From Capitella teleta (taxonomy: Eukaryota > Annelida > Polychaeta > Capitellidae): 64,000 bases of DNA. This document shows positions 1 through 9,642 of the stretch, one piece after another (the first letter of the stretch is position 1; every line of letters starts with the position of its first letter). The position numbers were made by a program, and so were the translations under genes. Location: NCBI GenBank assembly GCA_000328365.1, contig KB299377.1:8668-72667 (forward strand). Direction: 5' to 3'. Under the pieces are notes generated by a model. That model worked only from the letters and a program-made list of their open reading frames with translations, did not search any database and was not told where the DNA came from.

Positions 1-449
1 ATTTCCAAATCATGTTTGTTGAAAGTGTACACTGTAGCACAAAGTGCACGTTACTGTCGTTCCGTCTTGGGCTTATAATCTGCGACTCGTGAAGTTGGGG
101 AAAAATACTTGAAATAGCCTGCGCTGATAAAGAATCCGCCTCTGTGAAATCGACAGGCAAGCGAGCTGTCTGCATGTGCGATGCCTCTTGAAACTTATTC
201 TGAATGTTTTGATAAAAGAAATGCACAAGAAGCAAGCAGTAGGTCAAGGTCACTTGTCTTTAACTGCTGCAGGCATAGCGTGGCTTTCCCGCTCATAGCG
301 TGGACCAGGCGCTGGTGCATTACGCTGCAGGTGTATGCTCCCGTGTTTGGGCATAAATATCCGTGTCCGTATCCGTATCCGTCGGATATTGGTAACACGG
401 ATATCCGTTATCCGTATATCCGTGTTGAAGCAATATCCGCCCAGCCCTA
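1..449 (+). mobile_element. hAT-type non-autonomous repeat, copy 1 (cut by window start)
   Basis: The stretch is clearly homologous, in opposite orientation, to 31113-31518, with roughly three quarters of bases matching by eye. Its inner end reads CCGCCCAGCCCTA, the complement of a TAGGGCTGGGCGG terminus, matching the termini of the element at 29105-29787. Before that terminus (about 355-440) lie many copies of ATCCG/CGGAT, a subterminal repeat pattern of the kind found in hAT transposons. No transposase reading frame is recognisable. The other end lies outside the window. Confidence 0.6.
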
Positions 450-1024
450 CTTATTATACTATAATAATGCTAAACTCTAGGCTATATCGTATATGAGTAT
501 AGCCTATATCATAGTATATCAGTGCAATCATGATACAATTTTAAACTTTGTTAAGTTTATGATTTATCAACAAGCACAATTATCCAGTAGCTGACTGACT
601 GATGAAGATCTGATTCCTGATTCAGATTTGTTTAGATTAGAAGCTTCAAAAAAGTTTAAAGGTAGTTTTATAGAAGTACCTATCTAGGCAAACAGGGTGG
701 AAAAGTGTGCAGTCACAGTATACCCATATGAATGATATGCAGATGTGTGGAGAGGAAGTTTCATAAGAAACTTGGAGAACCGTGTCATGAATGGAATTCC
801 CTAATGCAGACAAACAACAAGTCAATGAAGAATGGATTCGTGGGGAGTTGGAAGGCTGTCAGGACTTTTTAAAAACATAATTCAGATTTAAAGAGTCTAC
901 CCGACAGCTCCTCTTGAAGAGGGAAAGAAATATTGGTTATTATTATGATTAATTTGTGGGAAATTCTTCCATTAGCATCAAACATTCTGTTATAGTTGCT
1001 TGACTAATTACTTTTTTTTTGCAG
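450..1024. other. Non-coding, probably intron of RAD23
   Basis: No exon was found here. The missing first exon of RAD23 (the start of its ubiquitin-like domain) was searched for and not seen, so this is most likely intron, ending in a T-rich tract and CAG acceptor at 1022-1024. Confidence 0.5.
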
Positions 1025-3210
1025 GTGCTTGCTTTGAAGGAGAGAATTGCCCAAGAGAAAGGCGGTGATTATGCAGCCGACAACCAGAAACTCATTTACG
1101 CTGGTAAAATTCTGGATGACAAACAGTGCATCAGTGAATATAAGATCCAGGAGTCTAACTTTGTTGTCATTATGGTGACCAAGGTGAGCGCTATCATTCA
1201 GTCTATTCGTTTTCACGTGAGCAATTGCTCTCCGCTCGCCATTGCTCGCGCAAAATTGATTCACGCGAGCGAAAAGTTGCTCGGCTAAGATATTCTCTTG
1301 TTTACTTTCACGAGAGGTCGCGGAGTGTTGCCGAAGATTGCCGAAGTCCTTATTAAGAGACTTCGTTTTCCCCGCGTTTGTTTTCGAAGGCGGTCGGCCT
1401 CGAATCGAGATTATTGATCGCCTTATATGGAAGCTAATGTTTTATGCATGAGAGGCCGAGTCCGATCGGCGCCCAGGGAAAATAAATTATGCAAACTTGA
1501 AGTGATATAGCAATGGTTTCAGTTTCGCTTTGCGACAGCGCTAAAAGTTAATGCAGCAAGCATCACTTGTAAAAGAAGTTGAGATATTGGAAGTGGCACC
1601 AAGAAGCATGCTCTTTCACGACATATTACTGGTATGGCCCAAACAGTGGCTCTGGAGTTAGAGAAATTGACCAATCCTAAATCTGAATCTGGTCATCAAC
1701 CTGATCAGGCAAATGTCAACACCTCCATATCCATAAAAACCTCCAAAAAAATCAGTGTGATTTGAATCTACATTTCATTCATGACTGATTTGAGATAAAA
1801 TGCAAAGAAAAGTAGCAAACATAAAAAGGGTAACTTAGTAATAGTTACTTAATTTTGATTAATTGTGTTTAGCTGAGCAAATTGCTCGCCTATCGCATTT
1901 TAGGAGAGCTAAAAATTGCTCACCTGGCCATTTTAAATCGTAAAGACTGTATCATTGCTTCAACCGAACATGTTATAATTTCAAATTTCAGGCCAAGCCA
2001 AAAGCACCTGAGAAGGCTCCAGAAGCAAAGCCAGCAGAACAGCCCACACCTTCCCAGCCAGCTGCCACCCCAGCTGCAGCTAGCTCTGAGCCAGCCGCCA
2101 CTCCCACAGAGACACCTGCAGCCGTTGACCAGCCCATGTCACCAGCTCCCGCCGCTGCTACCACAGAGTCCATGGAGACCTCTTCTCCTGCCACGGAAGT
2201 TGTGACGGAAGCAACTCCAGCTGACGCTCCACCTGCTGCTGTTCAACCAGAATCAGCTGAGTCTACGCTAGTGACTGGAGAGAGCTATGAACAGACCGTA
2301 CAAGAGATGATGTCAATGGGATTTGCCAGAGACATGGTGGTGCGTGCCCTAAGAGCAAGCTTCAACAATCCAGACCGTGCTGTAGAGTACCTGCTTAGCG
2401 TAAGTGCTCATGCCGTCTTTGAGCTGTCTGCATTTCTAATTCATGTGTTGCAGGGTATTCCCGATGAACCAGTGCCAGAAGCCCCTGTGGCCGCTCCTCC
2501 AGCAGCTGGTCAGCAGCCTCCAGCAGCAGGGGGCCAGCCGCCAGCAGCTCCCCCAGCAGCTCCTGCTACTCCAGGCACTCCAGCCAGCACTGCTGGTGGT
2601 CAGTGCTCTCTTTGCCATTATTTCTGAGCCTTGATCATGCTCTTTCTCTCAATAGAAGACCCTCTGCACTTCTTGCGTTCTACACCTCAGTTCGAGACCA
2701 TGCGACGACTGGTGCAGAGCAACCCCGGGCTGCTTTCCAATTTCCTGCAAGAGATCAGACAGGCCAATCCTCGTCTATTCCAGGTGCATTCTGAGTGGCC
2801 CTCTCCCAACGTATTATAACACTGTTTGTTCCAGATGATTAATGAGAATCAAGAGCGCTTTGTTCAAATGCTGAATGATCCCAATCTGGAGACGAGCGGT
2901 GGTAGCAGTGCTGGTGGTCAGTCCCAGCCCCAGGGAACCCCAGGCAGCGCTAGTGGAGTGGCAGGAAGTGGAGGCGGAGGAGGAGGACCTCAGATGGGTG
3001 AAGGTTACATCCAAGTCACCCCAGAAGAGAAGCAGGCCATTGAAAGAGTGAGTGTCTGTCTGTTGAAGGGACTCCTTTAAGCAGATGGTCTTTCTTGTTG
3101 CAGTTGAGAGCTTTAGGCTTCCCAGAGAAGCTTACTTTGCCTGTGAAAAGAATGAAGATTTAGCAGCCAACTTCTTATTGCAAGGGGACTTTGATGACGA
3201 TGAAAGTTGA
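1025..3210 (+). CDS. RAD23: RAD23 UV excision repair / proteasome shuttle protein (5' partial, frame break in last exon)
   Basis: RAD23 binds ubiquitinated cargo through UBA domains and the proteasome through its ubiquitin-like (UBL) domain, and it stabilises XPC in nucleotide excision repair. Exons seen: 1025-1183 (UBL second half, with [12 protein letters not shown]), 1992-2399 (A/P/T-rich linker, then UBA1 with [19 protein letters not shown]), 2454-2598 (P/A/Q linker), 2656-2783 and 2835-3047 (XPC-binding region with [14 protein letters not shown], then a G-rich linker), and 3104-3210 (UBA2). All junctions are GT/AG and phase-consistent. The first exon lies upstream of the window. In UBA2 the reading runs LRALGFPE, but about 13 nt that should encode GLVIQ in homologues are absent. 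The conserved remainder [18 protein letters not shown] ending at 3210 is therefore in another frame, and the literal frame stops at 3161-3163. This could be an assembly error, an allele or real truncation. Family assignment is certain. Confidence 0.93.
1217..1923. mobile_element. Putative MITE in RAD23 intron
   Basis: The 808-bp intron 1184-1991 holds a segment whose ends mirror each other. GTGAGCAATT at 1217-1226 is repeated inverted at 1914-1923, with further imperfect inverted matches inside (GCTCTCC, GCGAGCAA). No coding sequence is visible and no clear target-site duplication was found. Removing it leaves an intron of about 100 nt. The superfamily is unknown. Confidence 0.4.
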
Positions 3211-3600
3211 CATGATTAACGTTTGATTTTGCGCCTTTTGCTTATTTACATTGGACTGTCCGTCTATATTCCTTAGTCTTATTCCTCTGCGCTGCAAGCC
3301 TCTTCTTATGTCGTTCTCTTTTCTATGCCATAACTTGCGCTCAGCTTGAATCATCCAATAGGATCGTACCACTTCTGTTAATTTGCCAGTTGTAAATAAA
3401 GTCTTATATGCAGTCCTCTGCCTTTCTCCTTAGCTGGCCTGCTGCTCATGCGTCCCTCTGTTATCCTCAACTGGACACCTCTTGATGCCGCATGCTTTGA
3501 GGCTGCTGCTATTTCCATGTATTTGAGCATTGGTGCCTAGATCTTCTGCACCATTTCATTGTACTTTGTTCTTGATAATAAACTGACTTGAAAATATCAA
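3211..3600 (+). other. RAD23 3' UTR
   Basis: Pyrimidine-rich non-coding sequence follows the stop codon. AATAAA occurs at 3395-3400 and again at 3577-3582, so the transcript probably ends near 3415 or 3600. Confidence 0.5.
3395..3400 (+). terminator. Poly(A) signal AATAAA for RAD23
   Basis: A canonical hexamer lies 185 nt after the stop codon. A second one at 3577-3582 is an alternative. Confidence 0.45.
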
Positions 3601-3715
3601 AGTGCACTTGCTGATTTGCTAAAGGACATCTTGTTCTCACTTGTACACATATGCATACATGTTTTCCGTTTGAGGTGAATTTAAAAATTTTAAATAACTG
3701 GTTGCTAACCAGCGG

Positions 3716-3900
3716 TTTGATTGATTGATTTTATTAACTTATAACGTGCAAAAAGTACAATAAAAAGTTTCTATGCACAAATTAAAATTAAAAATTTAAT
3801 GCTCATTGTGAGCTGGTCTCGGGCCTGTCACTTCCTTGTCTGTATGGTTGCGTGCACTGTTCTACCACTGGGTCACTGTGACACATGTCATGCGTAGCTT
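3716..3900 (-). repeat. tRNA-derived SINE
   Basis: On the minus strand the head resembles a tRNA. It has an A-box-like TGACCCAGTGGTAG (3876-3863) and, about 50 nt later, a B-box-like GGCCCGAGACC (3825-3815), which is normal internal-promoter spacing. The element ends in a short (TCAA)n tail at 3731-3717. This is the usual layout of a pol III-derived SINE with a simple-repeat tail. The family is not identified. Confidence 0.5.
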
Positions 3901-5400
3901 TCTCTGTTATGCTGTTCTTTCAGGGTTATTGATTTCCATTGATGCACAAATAATATAGTGATAAAGAGGCGTGCACTTGCTATAGTATCTTTTGGTTGTC
4001 TCACATCAATGTATTGCTGTCATTAATTTTGTCAACGTATGTTCAAGAATAATTTTACATGTCTTATCTCCATGATGGGGTTCACGTCATGGAAACTCAT
4101 AGGTAATATTGAAGTACATAATTATACATGATTGCGATACAAGGTTTAATACTATCACTCAGCTTCCAAAATAGTACATTAAAGATATTGACCGTATAGG
4201 ATACTTGACCTAAATTGTTTGCTAAACGTATGTTCGCTTGTCAATGTTTTCTAATTAGGCGTCCACTGTATATTCCACATACTATCATGCTTATTCCTAG
4301 GATCCTAAATTGTAAACACATAGTGTTTGCTATATAGGATGCTACTTATTTCTATTGCAAGTACAATAACAAGAAAAAATAGAAAGATTCCTGTGATATT
4401 GATGCAGACTGCAGAAGCTTATTTACTATCAATTTGGTGCATAATATGAATTGTACGATTCATATTCATGTTTTATAGCTGTTACAACGATTTGAGGACC
4501 AGGGAATTTTCAATACCAGTATTCAACTTATATAAAGAAATACTACATGGTCATGTTGTACCATTTATAGGTGCTCATAATGCTATAACACTCGAGTATT
4601 GTGAAATGCACACTCTCATAGTATATAATGGTAATTAATGGCATCGATTTTTATTTCAAAGGGATCAAAGTATACACATGTTCAGGTACTCAAGTAGCCT
4701 ACCATAATAAATGCTGAATTTCTGACAAGTGCACGGGAATTAAAATCTTTGCAGGAGCTTTTTTTTTTTTCACAACCACATTATATTATTTTAAACAATT
4801 ATTACAGATTTCTAGCACACAAAAATGCAGAAATGTTTGGTCTTTTCTGATTATAATTAATAACTTTTATGCATTATCGTCGTTGCTTCCAAGTACATGT
4901 TCTGAAGCTCATTGGTGGTTTAGCTGAAGCTACATAGCAGGGAAAGACAGACAACATGGTATGTGGCATAAATTTACGTATTGTTTATTTTAAGAAAATG
5001 ACTGAGTATTGATTTGAATGGGAAAACATAAAATAAACTGAATACATCAATGTTGGTATTTCAAGATAACGTCACAAAAGACCCCAAGGGTAAAGTAGAA
5101 TAGCCTGGGGTTGCCCCCAACCCGAAGAACATGTGGAACAGAGAAGCAAAAAAAAAAAAATTAAGTAAGGAAGATAATGTTGTAAACTAAGAAAAAGAAA
5201 GATCTGAAAGTATGTTAGTCAACAGTTATAATAAATAAAGAGATGGAAGTTAATTACTGGTAACTATTTGACTGATTATCAAAAGATATATACAAATTGT
5301 TTAATTTGTGTTTTTATAATTCAGGAAAGGCGTACGGATGTAGGAAAGAGCCCGGAGACTTGTCCTGACGGCTAATTATCTGACAGAAAAGGGATTACGT
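3901..5400. other. Gene-free AT-rich spacer
   Basis: Short homopolymers (for example T runs near 4759 and A runs near 5148) and no convincing exon, RNA gene or repeat were seen. Confidence 0.4.
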
Positions 5401-5725
5401 GTAGGTTGAACACGCGTTTGGAAAGTGGGTAAACGCGGGCGCGCCTCAGTTGCATAAACTTCCTTATGCATTGACTATGTCGCACAAGGGGCCAGTATGT
5501 ACACTGACTCCTAAGATACTTGACACTAAGAAATTCACCCGAAAGAGAGGCGAAGAACAAGATGGCCGCTAATTTCTGGAATATTCTGCCATTTTTACAA
5601 ATGTTAACACTACTAATGCGTCACTTAGTAAGATCATGCAGCATTGCGCCAAAATCACTGTTATAGATTACCTGGGGCTTAGATTGGCTGTATCAGACGA
5701 GAGGTAGCGACCAAAATGGCGGCCA
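5400..5725. promoter_or_regulatory. Promoter-like CpG-containing patch with two YY1-type motifs
   Basis: Within AT-rich spacer this patch is locally CpG-rich (CGCGGGCGCGCC near 5435-5446). It carries two copies of the YY1-type core, CAAGATGGCCGC at 5558-5569 and AAAATGGCGGC at 5713-5723. Such motifs usually mark transcription starts of metazoan genes. No gene starting here was recognised, so this could be a non-coding transcript start or a remnant. Confidence 0.25.
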
Positions 5726-6326
5726 GCGTGGCATCCAACTTTATCGAGATAGTGATTGTTGTGTTTTTGAGGTCATACGCTTTCTATTGATGCATAATAT
5801 GTCGAGTTTTCATAAAAAAAACAAGCGAACGATCAATTTCCTAGACCAAGAACTGAACCAAAATGTCCAGTTTATCATTGGGGGGTATGGTAACTAAAAT
5901 GCTTATAACTTGAAAACTTGAGCAACAAAGCACATGTTTTATACCACATGTGTGTATAAACATGAATTAAGTAATTAATGGAGAAGTTTGAAGCCATTAT
6001 GCCCAGAATTGTATGAAATATAATGAGATTATTGATGACGGAATTTCAAAACCACTGTTCATAATAGCAAACTTTTCAAGTAAAATCTCCATTACGAACC
6101 TTTGGTTCTGCAATAGTGTTTTGTATCTATTCTTGCAATGACTAAGAACGCCATAGTTCAAATAACGTTTAATAGGTCTTGAGTTAATTTTTCAAACGGC
6201 CGGGATTTTTTAAGGAAAAATTAATGTTTTTATGCGTCGTTGCGCGAAATTCCGTTAAGTGTAATGTAGCAAAATTTCAACATTGATAGTACACGTGATT
6301 CTGCCTGTCTGATAGAAATTGGTAAG

Positions 6327-6893
6327 TCAAAGGTCGAAGTCACAGCGATTTTTCAAAATTTCAAATTGAATCACCTCTAGCTCATTAATTAATTGAGCTA
6401 GCGTCTTGTAGCAGGCATCAAATGATCCAGTGCAATGATATGTACATGGCACTACTTCTGCTCTCAGATGCACCGTTCTTGCGTAATCTTCGGTCCAATC
6501 ATCTAAGCACTCAAGGAGCCGTGAGGCGCAAAATCGTCCAGGCATAAAACCATGTTGGCAATCACGGATGAGGCATTGAGGCTGTTTTGTTTAAGAAATT
6601 CCAGAATAAGGTCTCGGAGTATGGACTCTATGATCTTGCATACTTAGCTGGTGAGGCTCACAGGCCTGTATTTTCTTGGGGTAGTTTTCTTCTCCTTTTT
6701 ATGGATTGCACACACATGGGTATCTCTCCAGTCTCGTTGCCCAGTTTGAGTGATCTTTGCTTTGATCAGTTAGTCGTATTTTGATGACAAGGGATAATTC
6801 TCTGGGATGCAAAGAGTCCGGACCAGCTGCCTTGTCGACGTTAAGCTCGTTCAGTTTTGCTCCTGCCACTCTTGTTAATCCGTTAAGTTATTT
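6327..6893 (-). mobile_element. LINE reverse-transcriptase fragment (Jockey/CR1-like)
   Basis: Translation of the minus strand gives pieces of a non-LTR reverse transcriptase in order: a DKAAGPDSLHPREL block (about 6855-6814), a KGE..P linker, then QHGFMPGRFCASRLLECLDDW (about 6560-6498), which are hallmark RT segments. The open stretch 6545-6327 continues to a degraded GSFDACYKTL catalytic-region block. Internal stops and frame changes show it is an old fragment. The 5' and 3' parts of the LINE are missing. Confidence 0.7.
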
Positions 6894-7067
6894 CAACCGT
6901 TGACGAAGTTGTGGTAACCACAAGTTAAAAAGTTATCTATGGTGGCAACTAACAAATTTACTAACTATGGTTGTGTTGCGTTTCTTTTGCTGTTCAGTAT
7001 AATACATTGTAGTTTTCCTTTTCGGCCGTTTCTATAAGAACTGAAGTGGCAGGTTTAACGAAGCTTG

Positions 7068-7126
7068 ACGGTAATTAATTTACAACATGCACATGTACAG
7101 TGTACATGTTGTAAATTAATTACCGT
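7068..7126. repeat. Near-perfect 59-bp palindrome
   Basis: A 22-nt arm at 7068-7089 (ACGGTAATTAATTTACAACATG) is exactly inverted at 7105-7126, separated by 15 nt that are themselves partly palindromic (GTAC AGT GTAC). It would form a stable hairpin or cruciform. It may be a remnant of a very short MITE. Confidence 0.85.
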
Positions 7127-7927
7127 ACACTGTAAGTCGTAATGTTGTAACGCACAGTTTTAATTTTCATGGGTCAGGTTAATAGTCTTGATGGTTTAGC
7201 AAATCGTCGACATTAGAATGCAGTCCATACTCCACCAGTCCACCCAAAGTCTCTCTAATAAGAATCTCTTAATAGAGGGTCTTTTGAATCAACCCATTGT
7301 TCGAACGTTATGATAGCTAGTCCTACAAGTTGACAAGAAATGGTAAACATCATAGGGTATCAATGGATGTCATTGACATTATGATTACATGTGCACTACT
7401 TCGCAATAACTTACAAAGCAAGATAAAAGTATAGGTTGATTACCTTGCAAGCCGAAATTTGTCCCCATAAAACATGCATGGAAATGTGGAAATAAATAGT
7501 GCAATCTGAAGCGGACGATCTTGAATGTTTTGCTTTATACGTTCCCATCAAGTTGAAAAAAGTTCTGTTCGTTATGCTCTCATAATTATCTTGCGCGCAG
7601 AACAATAATCGTGACGTTTGAATGCTGTCCGTAGTTCCATCAGAAATAAAACGGCGATTTCCCAAGGAACTGTCATAATTTATACGTATTAATTTTCACG
7701 TCGGCTGCTTTGGGAAAATCCAAAGCGATAGATCACGATTGCGAAAATTTACTTCTTGCAAGTAGGTGTAACCTCTGATTTATGGATGTGCTTTTGAATT
7801 CATTCGCTGTTTTTTACCATTTCTTTCTCTGGTTTGAAAGAGTAACAGAAAAGCCAATTAACTCACTCGAAGATCGATAGAGAGATGGTTCACCAATCAC
7901 TAAATATAATTATTTTATAATTAATAT

Positions 7928-9642
7928 TTTATTAATAGATTTGAGCATGACCAAGATGATTGCAATTATTGTCACCATATTTGTACAATATTACATCAAC
8001 TGCAAAGAGAGAAAAAAAAAAAAGTTGTCGGTCAGAAAGGAAGCCATATTGAATCATGAAAATGGACGGAGAGAAAAAGAGAAAAAAAAATTAAATAAGA
8101 GAGAAAAATTTCATATATTAATAAAGCAAGAAAGCGACCCACCCAGCCCCCTCCCTCGTCTTACGAAATGAGGAAGCGAGAATTTCATAAGAAAAAGGAG
8201 ATGGCAAAACTTTATTCCAAGATTCTACAGTCCATAAAGCAAATATAAGTTTGCAGTATGCGATGAACTGTAAGACATTCATTATATAATAATTATTAAA
8301 AAAGGAAACAGCTTTACAATGGTCGCATGTAATATCAGTAATCGTAGACCTGAACAATGAAGGAAGAAGGGCCAATTGCAGAGAAAAAAAAAACAAAAAA
8401 AACAATTCAAATTAAGGGAGAAGAGAAAAAAAATCTAATCTCTGGTCAATTTCCCTAGAAAACATGGATGACCGGCATTCATTTGAATCTATACAAAATC
8501 CCTTTTTAAATGTGTGGATGAGAAAAATAAAAATTGTATACATATATTAACATAAATTCTTCCTCTCTGACCGAATAATAGCAACAAAAAGTCAAACTGA
8601 AAAAAATTGTTTTCTCAATTTTTTATTTATATCTTTTGAGGCATTGAATAAAAAAATACCCAAAAGAAAATATTTCATAGAATAGCCAAGAAAAAAAAAT
8701 TAAACAAATTATACACACATGTGAAAAGCAGTCTAAGGAGAGAAAAAAAAAATTAACCAACACTTTGAAATGAAAAAAAAAAATTAAGAAAAAAAAACAC
8801 AACTTGATTTGGCTGAATTAATTTTTGTTATATGAAAAATAAGAAAAACAAAAGAAATTAATTTGTATGTACATCAGAGGAAGAAATAGGAAACAAATAG
8901 TGAAAAGCACTTCATTTGAAAGAAAAGGAGAAGAAAGTTGGGAAGAACACACTTAATGTGAAGGACATCAACAAAATAAAGCAGAGGCTGTTCACATTGT
9001 GGAGATGAATAAGGAGAAGTGCTTTGATTCAAAACTCTCGCAAAAGGAAATAGCCAAGAAAAATACACACGTCATCAGAATTAGCAAAAATATAACAAAC
9101 TTCTGTAGCACAATGATGAAAAAAAAAAATGTAAAAAAAAAAAAAAAAAAAAAAAAAATTCTGGACACAAAAAGAGCCCAGCTTCCCTCCCCCCAACCCC
9201 CCCTGTTTCGGTATTCTCAATATTTGGTATATACACATTTACATTGAATCACTGTACAAAATCAATACAAGGCTTCAAGTGCCATTTGGGGTGATCGGCC
9301 AAGTACTAGCGATGAGCACTAGGTCAGCAATAATACAATGAAACAAAGAACATTGTTAATAAATTATCATTCGTTCCCACTCTGAACAGAAAAGAGAAAC
9401 AACATATTTAGTGAATCCCATTGAAAACACAAAGCAATTATGTACAAAACAAAGTTCATTGCATCAGAGAATGTCTGGTTTGAGAGGAGGAACATGGACA
9501 AACTGGCGTCCAGTCAATAGAGTAGGTAGCCTTTGCAGCAGCAGCAGCACATTACTACTTGTCTTCAGAATTGTCCACATGACGATGAAGCTGCTCAGTC
9601 ATTATGTAACCGCACACGCACACACAGCAGATCACAGCAGCG
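7928..9642 (-). other. NCOA6 3' UTR / downstream region, U-rich in the sense strand
   Basis: From about 7980 to 9250 the plus strand is strikingly A/purine-rich with many A runs (longest about 9137-9159), so a minus-strand transcript would be U-rich. Minus-strand AATAAA hexamers occur at 8627-8622, 8216-8211 and 7933-7928, the last coinciding with the edge of the biased block. The exact poly(A) site cannot be chosen from sequence alone. Confidence 0.35.

Noticed and set aside
181-480. 99-codon frame at window start
   Set aside because: Lies in the hAT-type repeat. The inverted copy does not keep the frame and it resembles no transposase.
8999-9247. Lys-rich plus-strand frame over A runs
   Set aside because: Translation of homopolymers in the NCOA6 downstream region, not a gene.
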